A stretch of 64,000 bases of DNA from Mytilus californianus (lineage: Eukaryota; Mollusca; Bivalvia; Mytilida; Mytilidae), in contig NW_026262734.1 in assembly GCF_021869535.1 (NCBI RefSeq), positions 79,360,339 through 79,424,338 on the forward strand. The letters are read 5' to 3'. This document shows, piece after piece, positions 1 to 11,682 of this stretch (the first letter of the stretch is position 1; each line of letters opens with the position of its first letter). The notes beneath the pieces are model-generated. The model saw nothing but the letters and a program-made list of their open reading frames with translations, had not been told where the DNA came from and did not search any database. Position numbers and translations under genes: made by a program.

Positions 1-774
1 AAACAAAAAATACAATATAATACAGAGTAATATATAAAACTGGACTAGAGTGAAGAGTTTGAAAGTAGGAATTCTGAATTTTAATTGAATGTTCTAAATC
101 TTTGTGTATTTTTTATATAAGATTGTACAGACTCAACTATTTCTTTGTTTTTGCTGTGCTGAAATGAAAGGTCACCAGCCAATAGTAACAAAAAGGATAT
201 AGTAGATCTTTCTAATTTTGAAGATAATATTTCTCTTGCTTCAATGTGAAACGGGCACCAAAAAAAAGAAGGTGAATACTATCCTCAACAGGATGGCCAC
301 AGCTGCATGCGGGATTGTGTTTCATATTAACAAGGTTTTTATAAATCAGCATTTGAAGAACTTCACATGTTTCTCAAACGTATATCAATGATATTAAGAT
401 TTATATCACCACAACCAAAATAGGAAGTGCGTACTGTGAATAAATACTCAGTTTAGTATTGTTTACAGCAATTTATCACATATAATACCATGTTAACAGT
501 TAATAACATAAACGTTACCAATGTTTCTGCACCAGATGCGCATTTCGACAATCAATGTCTCTTCAGTGAAGGTGACGGTATTTGACAGTCTGAAGGAGAC
601 AGCATCGAGGATTTAATAAGGCAAAGCTTCTGTTGTACTCAATCTTACTAAAGTTTTCTTTATTATATTTTATAGATATGTATTCGAGATACGATAATGT
701 AGTTTCCTTTTTTATATTACACCTGATCATCTATGATGGGATAATGTCTAATGAGAGAATTTAACCATAGACTG
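1..774. other. AT-rich non-coding stretch
   Basis: No open frame, RNA gene or repeat that I can recognise. The stretch is AT-rich with many short A and T runs and is typical of intergenic mussel DNA. Confidence 0.5.
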
Positions 775-895
775 AATAACGTAGAAATGACCAATTAAAG
801 GTCACTGTACGGCCTTCAAAAATGAGCAAAATCCATACAGCATGGTAAGATATACAAGGCTCCGAAAGGACAAATGTAAAATAAACTCAACGTCT
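775..895 (-). repeat. Fragment of Penelope-like element 3' tail
   Basis: The words GGTCACTGTACGGCCTTC, ATGAGCAAA and GACAAATGTAAAA occur here in the same order as at 35,325-35,402, where they lie in the 3' untranslated part of the Penelope-like element. The strand given is the sense strand of that element. The fragment is diverged and truncated on both sides. Confidence 0.6.
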
Positions 896-3439
896 TCTCA
901 GCGATTGCAAAGTACTTTTTCTAAATAATTAAGTTTTGAATCAGGTTACAGAGTCACAATAGTATACAGTAAATAGCCTTTCATGTTAAAATACAATGTC
1001 ATACAACAAATGGAAGTTTTTAACGACCTTGACTGGCTATACAGCCCTTGCACGGTCACTACAATGTCATAATACTATGACAATGTCATTTACACTGTTC
1101 AAACATCACCGCACGTCAATCTTTGTACAACAGAAAAAAAGCTGATTGGACATTCGTGAAAATGTGTCACGCCCTCATCAATTGGCGTACATCCTATCAA
1201 GTACCTTCAGAAAGCTTCCATTAAAATAATTTTACATACAAGTAATTGTGTATTTTATTTTCTAAACAAAACAAAATGTGCAATGAAGCCACGGATTCGT
1301 AATCTTCAAAAATAGTTCACAAACGGTTGATAAAATGTGGAAAGTCTAAATAGAAATATAACAATTATGTCCAGTGTGCGTTTATAAAACGGGCTCTGTT
1401 TGGACATTTTGAGATACTATAAGTACTAGTTTAATGTGTATAGAATTTCAGACGTCATTACGACTTTTGATCAGTTGGATTTTCAATTTCAATATAAAAA
1501 AAAATGTTTTGGGTTTTCTTCTTTTCTTTCAATTTATATCATGATTCTTTGGATATTTCCCATTATCTTCTGATTTTTTTTAAGATGAATAATTTAAAAT
1601 TTGTATACCAAACATTTAAAATTTTACTCTGCATTTATAAATAGCATTGAAAGTACAACATCTTATAAACGATAAACATTGATAGATGTAAATGAGCCAC
1701 TCTTTCTCGTGTTGAGATGGAATATGTTCGTTATTTGATTTGATGAGTTTAACAATCGAAACCCCTGAAATATCGTCTCATAACAAGCACGAAAAATGGC
1801 ATAACTTAACTTACAACAGCGGGCGATGATTTCTAAGTATACAATACTCTTGCAATGGATTTTTTAGACATTTCTTATCCCGAATTACTTCTTTGTTAAA
1901 ACTATAATGCACTATTTCATGGTCAACTAACCCAAGAAGTCAAATGAAATATCATAATCGTGGTAATTGTTTCATGATATGTTTTAGCTATCATTTGTGA
2001 CTTTCAGCAAGTGACATTCCCTGTTGACCATATTAAACAGTGCACAATAATAAATTAACATATACGTTTATACATGAGGTTAAGAATGATCGAATGGACT
2101 ACTTTTTTTCTACGGTTTCCCTTTAACAATCGATGGGCATTCCATTCCCTTTTGAAATTACTTAATCGAATATGAAGTCTCATGCACGAAGAAGTTTGTC
2201 TGACGTGAAAATACGTAGTCCCATATCTCGAGGCTACACGGAGACACAAAGAGTAAAATAAAAGGCAGGACTACATTTACATTGAAATTATATACATTTA
2301 AAGAAAAATACAGGACAAAATTTTTCATCATAGTCCTCCCCCCCTCGTAAAAATCTAATGGTAGCTTCCTAGTTGATTTCGACCACGAGCTTTGTAACCG
2401 CAGAGAAAAAGTCAAGTGTAAGTCGGTGTGACTATACCCACCAGCAACATATGTTCACAAGCTTCGGGTACGTGAGGAGACTTTCTTGCTATGTTTAAGA
2501 CGGTTGATATTTTCTTCATTATGAGCTAGAACTATTTTCGACCTTCGCATCTTTTATTTTTTAGATTACGTCATTGATGATCTGATCACTACAACGTTTT
2601 TACAAAATATTCGTTCCCGTGAAAATTAAGATTTGTTTAACTTAAAAAGTTCATCAAGGTCTTCTTAGGATATAAGCCATCTGTCTGGCTGGCTTTCAAG
2701 TCGACAAGATAACAGGTCAATGTATTCAAGTGAATTTAAGATTTGTTGCAATTCTAAAGTACAATGGGTAAATCAATCTTATCTTCGATTTGCAACATGG
2801 GCATCTCTATAAAGTAATACAGTCCATGCGTGACCTATAACATTAGAAAATGTTATGCATTTCATTGGATATTTTCTATTACAATCCAGGCCACCTATAG
2901 TAACCTATATTAATTTACTTGTCTGAACGCGAATTTGTATAAAACACTTTGTTTGATTTTAATTTCTGAAAATTAAACTAAACTCTAGAACAGACCTTTT
3001 ACGAACGTCGGGCTGGGACTTTGTTATTTGTGTGAATTCGGGATTTACAAGTATTAAACTCTGGAAGAATATATGATTAACTTTTCGGGATTCGGAGGAA
3101 AAATTGCTTCAGTAAACACTGTTGAGGAAAAAAAATCATTTTATACCATAATTCTAATTTGTTAAATATTTGCAAACTCTTAAAAAATTTCAAAACCAGC
3201 TGATTTTTTTTTTTTTTTTTTTTTGCATTTCTTGTTGAATAACTTTTAAAAATGGGGATGTACAAGACTTCCCAAATTTAATCTAAAATTCAACTACGTT
3301 ACTCAACACTTTTAATATTGAAACAAAACGAGATATCAATATTTTTTTATATCAAATTCGAATACTGGGAGCTATCTGCAGTCGGTTCAAAGGACCTCAG
3401 TTTTCATATAGGCGTGGCAATCCATCACTTTTATCCAAT
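896..3439. other. Non-coding stretch, nothing firm
   Basis: No gene is supported. It holds a T-run of about 17 bases at 3,208-3,224. A small motif near 1,022-1,064 (TTTTAACGAC then CTTGCACGGTC) recurs near 29,610-29,652 and is probably another dispersed repeat. The short open frames at 2,055-2,415 overlap each other and show no domain. Confidence 0.45.
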
Positions 3440-3585
3440 CAACTGTCCTTTAACTTCGTACTTTATTTGGCCTTTTAAACATTTTTTTTTATTCGAGCGT
3501 CACTGATGAGTCTTTTGTAGACGAAACGCGCGTCTGGCGTAAATATAAAATTGTAATCCTGGTATCTATGATGAGTTTATTTTTA
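3440..3585 (+). repeat. M1 dispersed element, near full length
   Basis: One of about ten M1 copies in the window. The order is ACTTCGTACTTTATTTGGCC, a T-run, the hammerhead motif at 3,497-3,540, then a tail with ATCCTGGTATCTATGATGAG. There is no coding capacity. The insertion at 14,604-14,751 shows that M1 can move as a unit of about 150 bp. Copies at 17,460 and 62,503 carry an extra upstream part (CTAAGG and CCTCAGAAATA words), so the complete element may be longer. Confidence 0.75.
3497..3540 (+). ncRNA. Type I hammerhead ribozyme motif (M1), intact core
   Basis: The sequence reads stem I GCGTCA, core CTGATGA, stem II GTCT/AGAC closed by TTTGT, core GAAA, palindromic stem III CGCGCG, cleavage triplet GTC, and stem I return strand TGGCGT. 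Stem I forms six pairs including G-U pairs. All conserved hammerhead core residues are present. Stem III has only two possible pairs in a monomer, so activity would be expected mainly from dimers, where the palindrome can pair between two copies. Short stem III hammerheads are known in Penelope-like elements and in animal retrozymes. Self-cleavage here is inferred from the fold alone. Confidence 0.75.
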
Positions 3586-4057
3586 AAAAAGATTGGCGTG
3601 CAATCATGTATCTGAATCCAATAGTATCAATTTAGATAAATATATTCATATTTCTGGACGTACATATGTCGGGGTTTAGACTATTTCATTCGATAGTTAT
3701 ATCTATCTATAACTGCATGCTGAGTATCACATAATTATTACTGTTTCGCAAATTATAATAATTTAGATATTTGACCAAAAAGAGGCAAAATAGTAGAGGC
3801 AGTCCCATTATGTGAAGAATAAAACATATTGAGCTTTCTGGACTTTCTTCTGTCCACTAGCAAATGTCACCCTGTGTCTCTGAAAATGTATAACTTCCCG
3901 ACTAGCAAACACGGGCGACCCAGTGACTTATCATTCTGCTTCAAACTTAACGTCATGTTCTAAATTCATGACAACAATTCCCTAATCACATGTTGTTTAA
4001 ATTGCTATAAAAACACAGAGGTTCAATTTGTTTATTTAATATTTTTATCTAAATTCA

Positions 4058-4145
4058 CATTTCGCCTTAGTTCAATTCCCATCTCGCCTTAGTACCATAT
4101 TTTTTACCTTTTTTACCTGGAATTCACAGCTAAGGCGAAATGAGA
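4058..4145. repeat. Short inverted repeat with CGCCTTAG arms
   Basis: CATTTCGCCTTAG at 4,058-4,070 and TCTCGCCTTAG at 4,082-4,092 face the complementary CTAAGGCGAAATGAGA at 4,130-4,145. The arrangement can form alternative hairpins with loops of about 40-60 bases. It probably belongs to a dispersed repeat. It is close to the end of the LINE fragment but is not shown to be part of it. Confidence 0.5.
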
Positions 4146-4224
4146 ACACACCAGTAAGATTATCTAGTCAGTACATATTTCTTTTCTTTTTTTAATTTAA
4201 TGTTGTGCTTGCACAACTTAAAAC

Positions 4225-4750
4225 GTATTCTATATGTGTATAGAAATTACCATTGGGATCAAAAGTAATCCCAAAGTGTTAATGACAGAAGACAATTCTA
4301 CTACTTGATTTCTTATGTCATCTGGGGAAAAATTAAAGGAAAATAGCATATTTTGCATTTGTCTTGTTAGGATTAAAATCAATAAGCCAATCTTTAGACT
4401 ATTTATTCTAAATCGCTATTTAAGACATCCTTTATTGTGTAAGGACTATTACTTAAATTAGAAAGGGATGTTTAATCAGCACTCAATCGAGGTAGACAAA
4501 TTACCAGCTATGTAATATACATGAATAATAGGGGACCTAATACAGAGCCTTGCGGAAATCCTGCATTAGTATTCTCAAAAGGCGAATATGAACTTGAAAC
4601 AAAAACGCTTTCTTGTCTATTTGAAATATAACTAAATAAGTGATTAAATACATTTTTAAATACACTTTTTTCAAATACTTTGCTCACTGCTGATAATAAT
4701 GAGATTGGTCTATAATTGGAAATCAGTGATTTGTCTCCGGTTTTGAATAC
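4225..4750 (-). mobile_element. Non-LTR retrotransposon (LINE) reverse transcriptase relic
   Basis: Translating the minus strand from 4,750 downward gives KTGDKSLISNYRPISLLSAV followed by SKVFEKSVFKNVF, the typical start of a LINE reverse transcriptase domain. It then jumps to NAGFPQGSVLGPLLF (motif B region) with roughly 100 residues of the palm missing between them. Stops and frame changes follow, with later pieces resembling the DW..FNP.KT region and an HLGL-like segment (NTLGLL). The copy is therefore internally deleted and frameshifted, and dead. An (AT)n run at 4,750-4,771 abuts its upstream side. Jockey/CR1-like affiliation is likely but not proven. Confidence 0.75.
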
Positions 4751-4771
4751 ATATATATATATATATATATG

Positions 4772-5528
4772 CTCAAAGTCAACACATTTTAAAGATTTTG
4801 TGAAAATACGATGGTTATATGCATTTTTTTTTTTTTACATAAAGCACAAATTACTTTACATAGAGTGTCAGATCAAAATATCTTAAATGCCCCAGTCCAG
4901 ATATACCGTGTATATTCGACAGGAATATACCATATCGATAATTTTACATTCGTACTTGTTACGTAATAAAATAAGTGTCAATGTAAAAAGAACCAGCAGG
5001 TGGTATATATTCTAAAGTGTTTATCGCCTTCCATTATACATCTGACGATGGCATTTAGCTTTAGGGCCAGTTTGTTTTCGCGAAGAATTTAAAAAAAAAA
5101 ATTATATTTATAACATTCTGTGAAAAAATCATGTTAAAGGTAAACTGAGCATAACGTCCTCGCAATTTCTTATTCAGATCCAGGGACACAGATGTCGGAA
5201 TGAATAAGAATACACTAAATTCTTAAACGATATATTGTAAAATGGACACCAAGCACATTTTGATAGTGTATTTTAGTCTAATAGATTTTCTGGTGTATTT
5301 TCTATGTTCTGGAAACTTCATCATTCCATCAAAAATAAATTAAATGTTATTAATTTTTAATATTATTTGCGAGGCTGCATGCACATTGCACCTATTGTTT
5401 TCTTATGTTTCTTTTCCGCCATGCATAAGTTTAATGTTTACTGTGACTTCTTTATATAATAATTGTGTTTCATCGATTTAAAAACTTTATGCTAAAAATA
5501 ATTGACCGACACGGAGCGATAGCACGGA
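4772..5528. other. Non-coding stretch before long-TIR element
   Basis: A-rich and T-rich sequence with no recognisable gene or repeat apart from short A-runs. Confidence 0.4.
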
Positions 5529-6663
5529 CATTGGAAAACGGTACGTCTAAACACTGCTAAGGAGTCCTTAGTGCACTAAGGACGTATACTATGCCACTAA
5601 GGACTAGATGGGGTGCTGTTACATGTATTATTTTTTTCATTTTAAGTTAGAGATTGATATTTAATGCATAAATTAAAAATGTTTTAGAAAAATAATCACA
5701 AATAAACGAGTTATTAAGCATTGTTTAAGCACGTGCCCATTTTTCTTTGATATGCCGAAAATCAGTGAACCGATTGACACGTGCCTATACCACAACAACT
5801 GAATAAACAATCATAATCTTTTTATTTTAAGTAATTAACAATCACATGTATCGAAAAGATTAATGCTTAATGATTTATAATTAAATATGTTGTTCTTATT
5901 TGCAATGATTAAAAGGACAAATAATTTTATTTATTGTTTATATCTTTCTCGACAAAGTTATTTGCCATTTGTGCACGACTTTGATGTTCGCCAACTAATA
6001 AGTTAAGAGTGTGGTCAGCTTGTTAAATGTTTATGTAAGAGCATGGAAGTAATATGTAGAGATACCAAGACAAAAGGAATAGATATATTTATAAGTTTTT
6101 TGTTTTAATTTTAATTCCGACAAAGATGCGTGTTTCATTAAACTTTATGAGTAAATTCCGAAAAAAAAATACCAAAACCTGGTGTTTGCTTCTCCACTTT
6201 CTATTACTGCTTCATACTTAGTACGAATTACGATTGAATTGGAAAAAAAATCATGTGACGTCCTTGGGGTTATTCAAAACCACTAGTTTTCAACCAGTTT
6301 GATAGCTGTTTACAAAGGCTTCATACCGTATTATTTTTTTTATAATTGTTCGACATTTTTTTTTTAAAAGTATAAGAAGTTTAAATATCATTATCGAACT
6401 TTGAAGTTTCATTTTCCAATATATAAAGGAGACAAATGTTTTTTTTTAAATGTTCCACAGTTTTTAGCACATTATTTACGAAAATTATCCCGTATGTGTT
6501 AATTTAGAGCTATAGATATAATTTTGACATAAAAAGGTTATGCTTCGTACGAATGCCTTGAAAATATGCTTTTTCATGGGGAATCCGATTTGTATTTTTT
6601 AACCAAATTGTCTGTTTAAGATATTGTATGAAATAATGACTATGTTGTATGTGCTTTACTCAT

Positions 6664-6765
6664 TGTTGAAGGCCGTACGGTGACTTATAGTTATTAATTT
6701 CTGTGTCATTTTGTCTCTGGTGAAGAGTTGTCTCATCGCCAATCATACCACATCTTCTTTCTTAT
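6664..6765 (+). repeat. Penelope-like 3' tail fragment inside the long-TIR element
   Basis: TTGAAGGCCGTACGGTGAC through GAGTTGTCTCATCGCCAATC to CATACCACATCTTC is the sense 3' end of the element annotated at 35,240-37,445. Either it inserted into the transposon core or it was captured before the transposon moved. Confidence 0.65.
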
Positions 6766-6768
6766 ATT

Positions 6769-7015
6769 GGTTGCATGTAGTAAAAATTTATTATCATATT
6801 GAATTCGTTTTTGTCCAGAAATATATTGCTCAAACGTTTTCTTCATATGATAAAAAATTTGAAAATGAACCATAGCAAACGCATAAGATAATTTCTGCCC
6901 AAACAGTTCATATATGAAATTAGTGTGGTTGCATGTAGTAAAGATTAGTAAAGATTTATTATCTTATTGATTTCGTTTTGTCCAGTAATACATTGCTTAA
7001 CGTCTTCATATATGA
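6769..7015 (+). repeat. Partial tandem duplication, ~160-bp period
   Basis: GGTTGCATGTAGTAAA followed by TTTATTATC, GAATTCG/GATTTCG, TTTTGTCCAG and TCTTCATAT occurs at 6,769-6,850 and again at 6,929-7,015. The two copies differ by small indels. It sits entirely within the core of the long-TIR element. Confidence 0.65.
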
Positions 7016-7518
7016 AAATAAATTTAGATAAATTGCTCTGGAAACAAATCTATCATTTACAAGAAATAATTACAAAATACTCTTGAGAATCTGAAAAAAA
7101 AACATGAATAAAATTTTAACAACTTATTCAGTGCGAAGTCAAATCAAAATTGATCACTGAAATATAATCTGAAAACAATTCATTTATTAGTATCCAACTT
7201 TTCCAATATTGTCGATTAAACACAACAGATAGCAGGATTCCCGTGTAATCAGTTATGGAATTTGACACGTGTCTAACGGTTCATTGATTTTCGGCATATC
7301 AAAGAAATACAGGCACGTGTCTACACAATGTTGAATAACTCATTTATTTGTGATTATCTTTCTATAAAATTTGAAATTAATGCATTAAATATCAATATCT
7401 ACCATAATATGAAAAGACATTAAAGGTAATAGCACCCCATCTAGTCCTTAGTGGCATATCATAAGTCCTTAGTGCACTAAGGACTCCTTAGCAGTGTTTA
7501 GACGCACCCATTGGAAAA

Positions 7519-8979
7519 TGCTTCTGAAAGAGGATTGTTTGCAATTCATTTTGAAAAAAAAAACCTGTGAATTATTTTGATATCCTTATGAAAATGTTTC
7601 TTTTTGGCAGCATTATATTTTGTTGATTATTCAATATATTTATATGGTATTTGGCATTTATGTACATGCATAATAATAATCCCTTGGATATATTTTAGTT
7701 GTTTGATTGTTGGTTGTTTAATGTCCAGTGTAAACTATTTCATACATTTCTATGAAGAAAGAGTTCTCATTCCAAGGAAGATTTGAGGTGTTTTTTGTGC
7801 AAAATGTAATTTAAAGAATTGAATCCGTGTTTCAAAGTCAAACAAGATAATTATCATTTTTCTTCATATTTCTTTTAAAAAATTTGAATATCCATATAAT
7901 TCAAATCTGGTTTGGTTTTGTTTTGTGCTCAATTGAATTTACTTCGACAAATTCAATTTTATTGATAATTTTGGGATCAAATGTGATGAGGTTTATATGT
8001 GGGTATGTGCCAAACAGGGAAACACTAAACTGGTAAGTTGGAGACCATTCAGACTTCGTTTAAATGAGACACATCTTCAAAATGAATACAGTTTAAAATT
8101 TTGGGAAGTTAAAAATTGAAAAAAAAGATTTTGTTTTTAATGTTTAAATTACTTTGCACTAAGAATTTATATATATACCTCTTCAATTTATTACTCTTCA
8201 TCTGAGCAAAATTATTTCAAATATGAATTGTTTTAAACCGATTTAAACAGTAGAGCACACCTTGGGTAACGACAATAAGACAGCAATCAAACAACAAAAA
8301 ACACATAAGGACATCTAGTGATAGCAAGTTATACTAAATGTTCATGAATTACGAGTATTTTTCTCATTAGATTTCTAAGACTCTTGTGAAATTGATCGAT
8401 GAGCAGCTTTTTACAAATACCAAAAAAAAAAGATATGGCGTAAACGTCAATGGACAAGCAACCCAACGAGAAAAATGAAAAATTTAAGAGGCAATTATAA
8501 CTAGTTTTGAGTTGGAAAATCATTCAATGCCATGTGATTGTTTTTCGGTCTAAAATTTGTGCGTGTTTTTGATTTATGAAGAAGTCCATTAGAAAAAATT
8601 AAGTAATTGACGACCAAAAAAGAAGTCATCTGGTAAATATCCTTGCAAAGCATGATTTAACAGCGCGCATTATATTTCTCCATTTTCTCTATATTTTTTG
8701 ACAAACCGGTAATTTCGTCGCCCGGGGATATGAATTTGACATTAATCTTCCTTCAGTAACTTTACAATACGCAGCCGTGTCATTTCCGTATATTGTAGAT
8801 AGTACGTGTGGTATTTACAGTAGAAATACTCATTCAAGTGAATTTTATCGGGTTACATTAAATATAAATAAAAATAAAATTCCACTAAAAAAAATGATAT
8901 TAATAAGTTCAAGTGTTGCTTTATTAAATGCACATAGGTACGTATTTGTAAACTTATTGACTTTTTAATCAGCGCGTGT
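7519..8979. other. Non-coding stretch with one small dispersed repeat
   Basis: No gene is supported. At about 7,696-7,757 lies a repeat whose words TTGTTGGTTG and AATGTCCAGTG also occur, diverged, at about 10,473-10,535 (AACGTCCAGTGACAAATATTT). The rest is AT-rich and unremarkable. Confidence 0.45.
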
Positions 8980-9475
8980 CACTGGTACAAATTCAGGATA
9001 GTTTAAGAAAGTTTTTAAAATTTTAAAAACTTTAATCACAGGGTGTATGTAATGTTAAGTCTATTTATAAATAAAGTACGGATAAATAGAATTCTAAGCT
9101 TCTGTCCAAGTTTGGTAGAAATCCGGGATATTTCAAGAAAGTAATTAAAATTTTTAAAACTTTAACGCCGTGACAGAGTGAATGTAATGTTAAATGACAG
9201 AAAAAACTAAGCCCATTTATAAGTAAAATACGGATAAACATGATTTTTTTTTACAAAATTTCCTCCTGGATACTATTTTATGATCATAAACAAGCTTCTG
9301 TCCAAGTTTGGTAGAAATCCAGAATAGTTTAAGAAAGTAATTAAAATATCAAAAACTTTAATCTTACAGTGAATATTTGTGGATGTCGCTAGCCGACGGC
9401 GACGCCGATGACGGAATGTAGGATCGCTATGTCTCATTTTTGCGACAAAAGTCGCAGGCTCGACAAAAATGTAAT
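8980..9475 (+). repeat. Repeat built of three partial modules
   Basis: The words AGCTTCTGTCCAAGTTTGG, TAGAAATCC, TTTAAGAAAGTAATTAAAAT and TGAATGTAATGTTAA recur three times with spacing of about 190-200 bp. The last module runs into a GC-richer end (GCTAGCCGACGGCGACGCCG then GGATCGCTATGTCTC). The same words occur inverted at 10,600-10,640. This is a dispersed mussel repeat, not a gene. Confidence 0.65.
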
Positions 9476-10566
9476 AAACTGTTATACTTTGAACATGTGT
9501 ATCTTATGTGCTGGTAAATAAGAATATATATATACATTCTAAAATTATTTTTATAAAAAAATACTAGAGAACTATTAAAGAGTAAGCTTAACAAACAAGC
9601 AAAAGAAAGGGAACACAAATTAAAAAAATAGTAGAAAATACACTATTACATAGAATTAAGAAATATAACTGACAGAAAAACAAAATAAATACAGCAGTAA
9701 TAAACAAACGAAAAAGATCAGAGAAAATTGAAATACGATAAATATGTTTAATCAGTATACAAGTGGATCCAAAACGGGTCAAGGTTGAACAAACACGAAT
9801 TTCTATCGATTACACAAGTGACAATCAACGGAGGGTGGCGCGTGTCGATAAAACATTAAATCAATTTATAATTACTAAAGATATGATTTTCAAATTTGAA
9901 ATTATGTACTTTTAGAAAGTCTCCTTCTATATGCCTTGTTCTTTGAGTCAATACTATCATTGATTTCAAAATAAGTGCAAAACTTTGTTCTTCGTGCACT
10001 AATCGGTCCTTTGCGGTTTTTCTACATTTTACATTTTTTGGCCCAAATGAATGCTACAAAAGAAGAATTAGCGTGATTAAGTTGTGGCAAATTAATTTTT
10101 TTTCAGCGCAAATGGATATCGGTCTTCAAAACACCGTTTGTACAAAGGTGCATTCATCTTTTACGCTGTCTAGACTGAGAATAAAAGTTTTGGCAATTTG
10201 TGTAGGATTTTAATTTCAGAATGTAATAAACAATTAAGAAGATCGGTAAAAACCTTAAGTGAATCGGAAAATGAGCTATGGACGATAAAAGGAAATAGTT
10301 TGGTGCGCCAATATGAAAGTTCACAGAGGCATGTAATATTTGTAAAATTTGCATTAAGTCTTTATGATTGTTTCGATCGTTCAAATATGTGTGAAAGAAT
10401 TAATATTTATATTATTTAGTCTCTTTCATATATACATTTGCAGTATGTTTATAAATACTGTAGATTTGTAATTGATCATTGATTGCATGCATAACGTCCA
10501 GTGACAAATATTTCATTGATTCGTATGTAAAGAACAAATCAATAACTTTTAATATACAATTGATTG
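9476..10566. other. Non-coding stretch
   Basis: Several open frames of 60-76 codons on both strands overlap one another and show no domain. No repeat is recognised apart from the small one at 10,473-10,535. Confidence 0.4.
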
Positions 10567-10690
10567 GTTATTTAAGGTGATTCGATCTAAATGATTTGCG
10601 TTAAAACTTATGAAACTTGGACAGAAGCTTACCTCTAAAATAAATAAATGTATGAAAAAAAGGTAGAGTTATTTTTTTCATTCTGTATTT
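10567..10690 (-). repeat. Inverted fragment of the 9-kb repeat
   Basis: GAAACTTGGACAGAAGCTTA at 10,609-10,628 is the reverse complement of the TAAGCTTCTGTCCAAGTTT word of the repeat at 8,980-9,475. The copy is diverged and short. Confidence 0.5.
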
Positions 10691-11284
10691 TACTCATACA
10701 TGGACTTAAACACTTTGTACAGTCAAAATAACAGTTTTAACACCAACAGCAGCAATTGCAAGCGACGCTGGGTTTAAAAGAAGTCTTCACGATTTTTGTT
10801 ATATATCCCTGGCAATCTTCGATCTAAATTAGACTCTGACATTGAGGGGAACAAATACCATTGATAACTTGTCTTTTTTTAATACATTTAGATATAGTAC
10901 GTGTATCTCATATAAAGCCTCATTTATAGAAAGTTATATATAGTTTATTGTGTCAAGGAAATATTTGGATTAAAGAAATATTTGGTGGAGGAGGATGAGA
11001 GAGAGAGACTAATATATTTCCCGTATTTGTCTCATGTTACAACAAATGTACTACTGTCAAAATGTGATGGAAGGAAATGTTTCCCCTTCGTGTTATACAG
11101 CAGGCTATTCCATAGTGTTATGATATTAGTTGCAAACATTTTTTTCTATCGGTTAGAAATGGTATACAGTTCGAAATCTACATTAAGTTATAATACATTT
11201 AAAGTAAGTTTATTGCATTGCTAAACGTTTCTCAATCAAAATAAAACGTTACAACCAATACTATTTTTTACGACTACATAAGTT
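10691..11284. other. Non-coding stretch
   Basis: An 80-codon frame at 10,982-11,224 has no recognisable domain and no matching paralogue elsewhere in the window. I do not call it a gene. Confidence 0.4.
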
Positions 11285-11440
11285 TTATGTAAAATAGATA
11301 GGTATAGGAAGATATGACTATGAGACAACTCTCCATCCAAATAACAATTTATAAAAGTAAACCATTATAGGTCGAGGTACGGCCTTCAACACGGAGCCTT
11401 TGCTCACACCGAACAGCAAGCTATAAAGCTATAAAGCTAT
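11285..11440 (-). repeat. Related 3' tail repeat, subfamily with CACCGAACAGCAAGC
   Basis: It begins GGAAGATATGACTATGAGAC, AACTCTCCATCCAA and passes through ACGGCCTTCAACACGGAGCC to a CACCGAACAGCAAGC word, as at 21,985-22,140. It is the antisense of a retroelement 3' end related to, but distinct from, the tail at 35,240. Confidence 0.6.
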
Positions 11441-11682
11441 AAAGATAATTCACGTTCCATCGAACTAGTTAAGAGTATTGTTTAGGTTAGTTTTTTTTTA
11501 ACATTTTATAAGATCAAATTTGAAATGTTATTAATTACGCAATTAGTATTAAATAAAAAAGTACGCAACCAACTTTTAATCAATCCAATCTTGTTTTTTT
11601 TTTATCTCGCATTTTTTTTTTTTATATAAAATTATTTCAACTCAAAATAATAAACGAAATAATTTTCTGAAATAAAACCCGA

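Larger units (their letters stand above)
5529..7518. mobile_element. Non-autonomous DNA transposon with ~245-bp TIRs, Mutator-like
   Basis: The left end (5,540-~5,785) and right end (~7,262-7,508) are inverted copies of each other. Both start GGTRCGTCTAAACACTG and share the palindromic block GTCCTTAGTGCACTAAGGAC plus later words such as GATATGCCGAAAATCA. Flanking direct repeats CATTGGAAAA occur at 5,529-5,538 and 7,509-7,518, a 10-bp target duplication. Long TIRs with a 9-11-bp duplication are the signature of Mutator-like elements, though no transposase is present and the class is inferred. The core (5,786-7,261) has no open frame of note. It contains a piece of Penelope-like 3' tail and a partial internal duplication. 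Confidence 0.8.
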
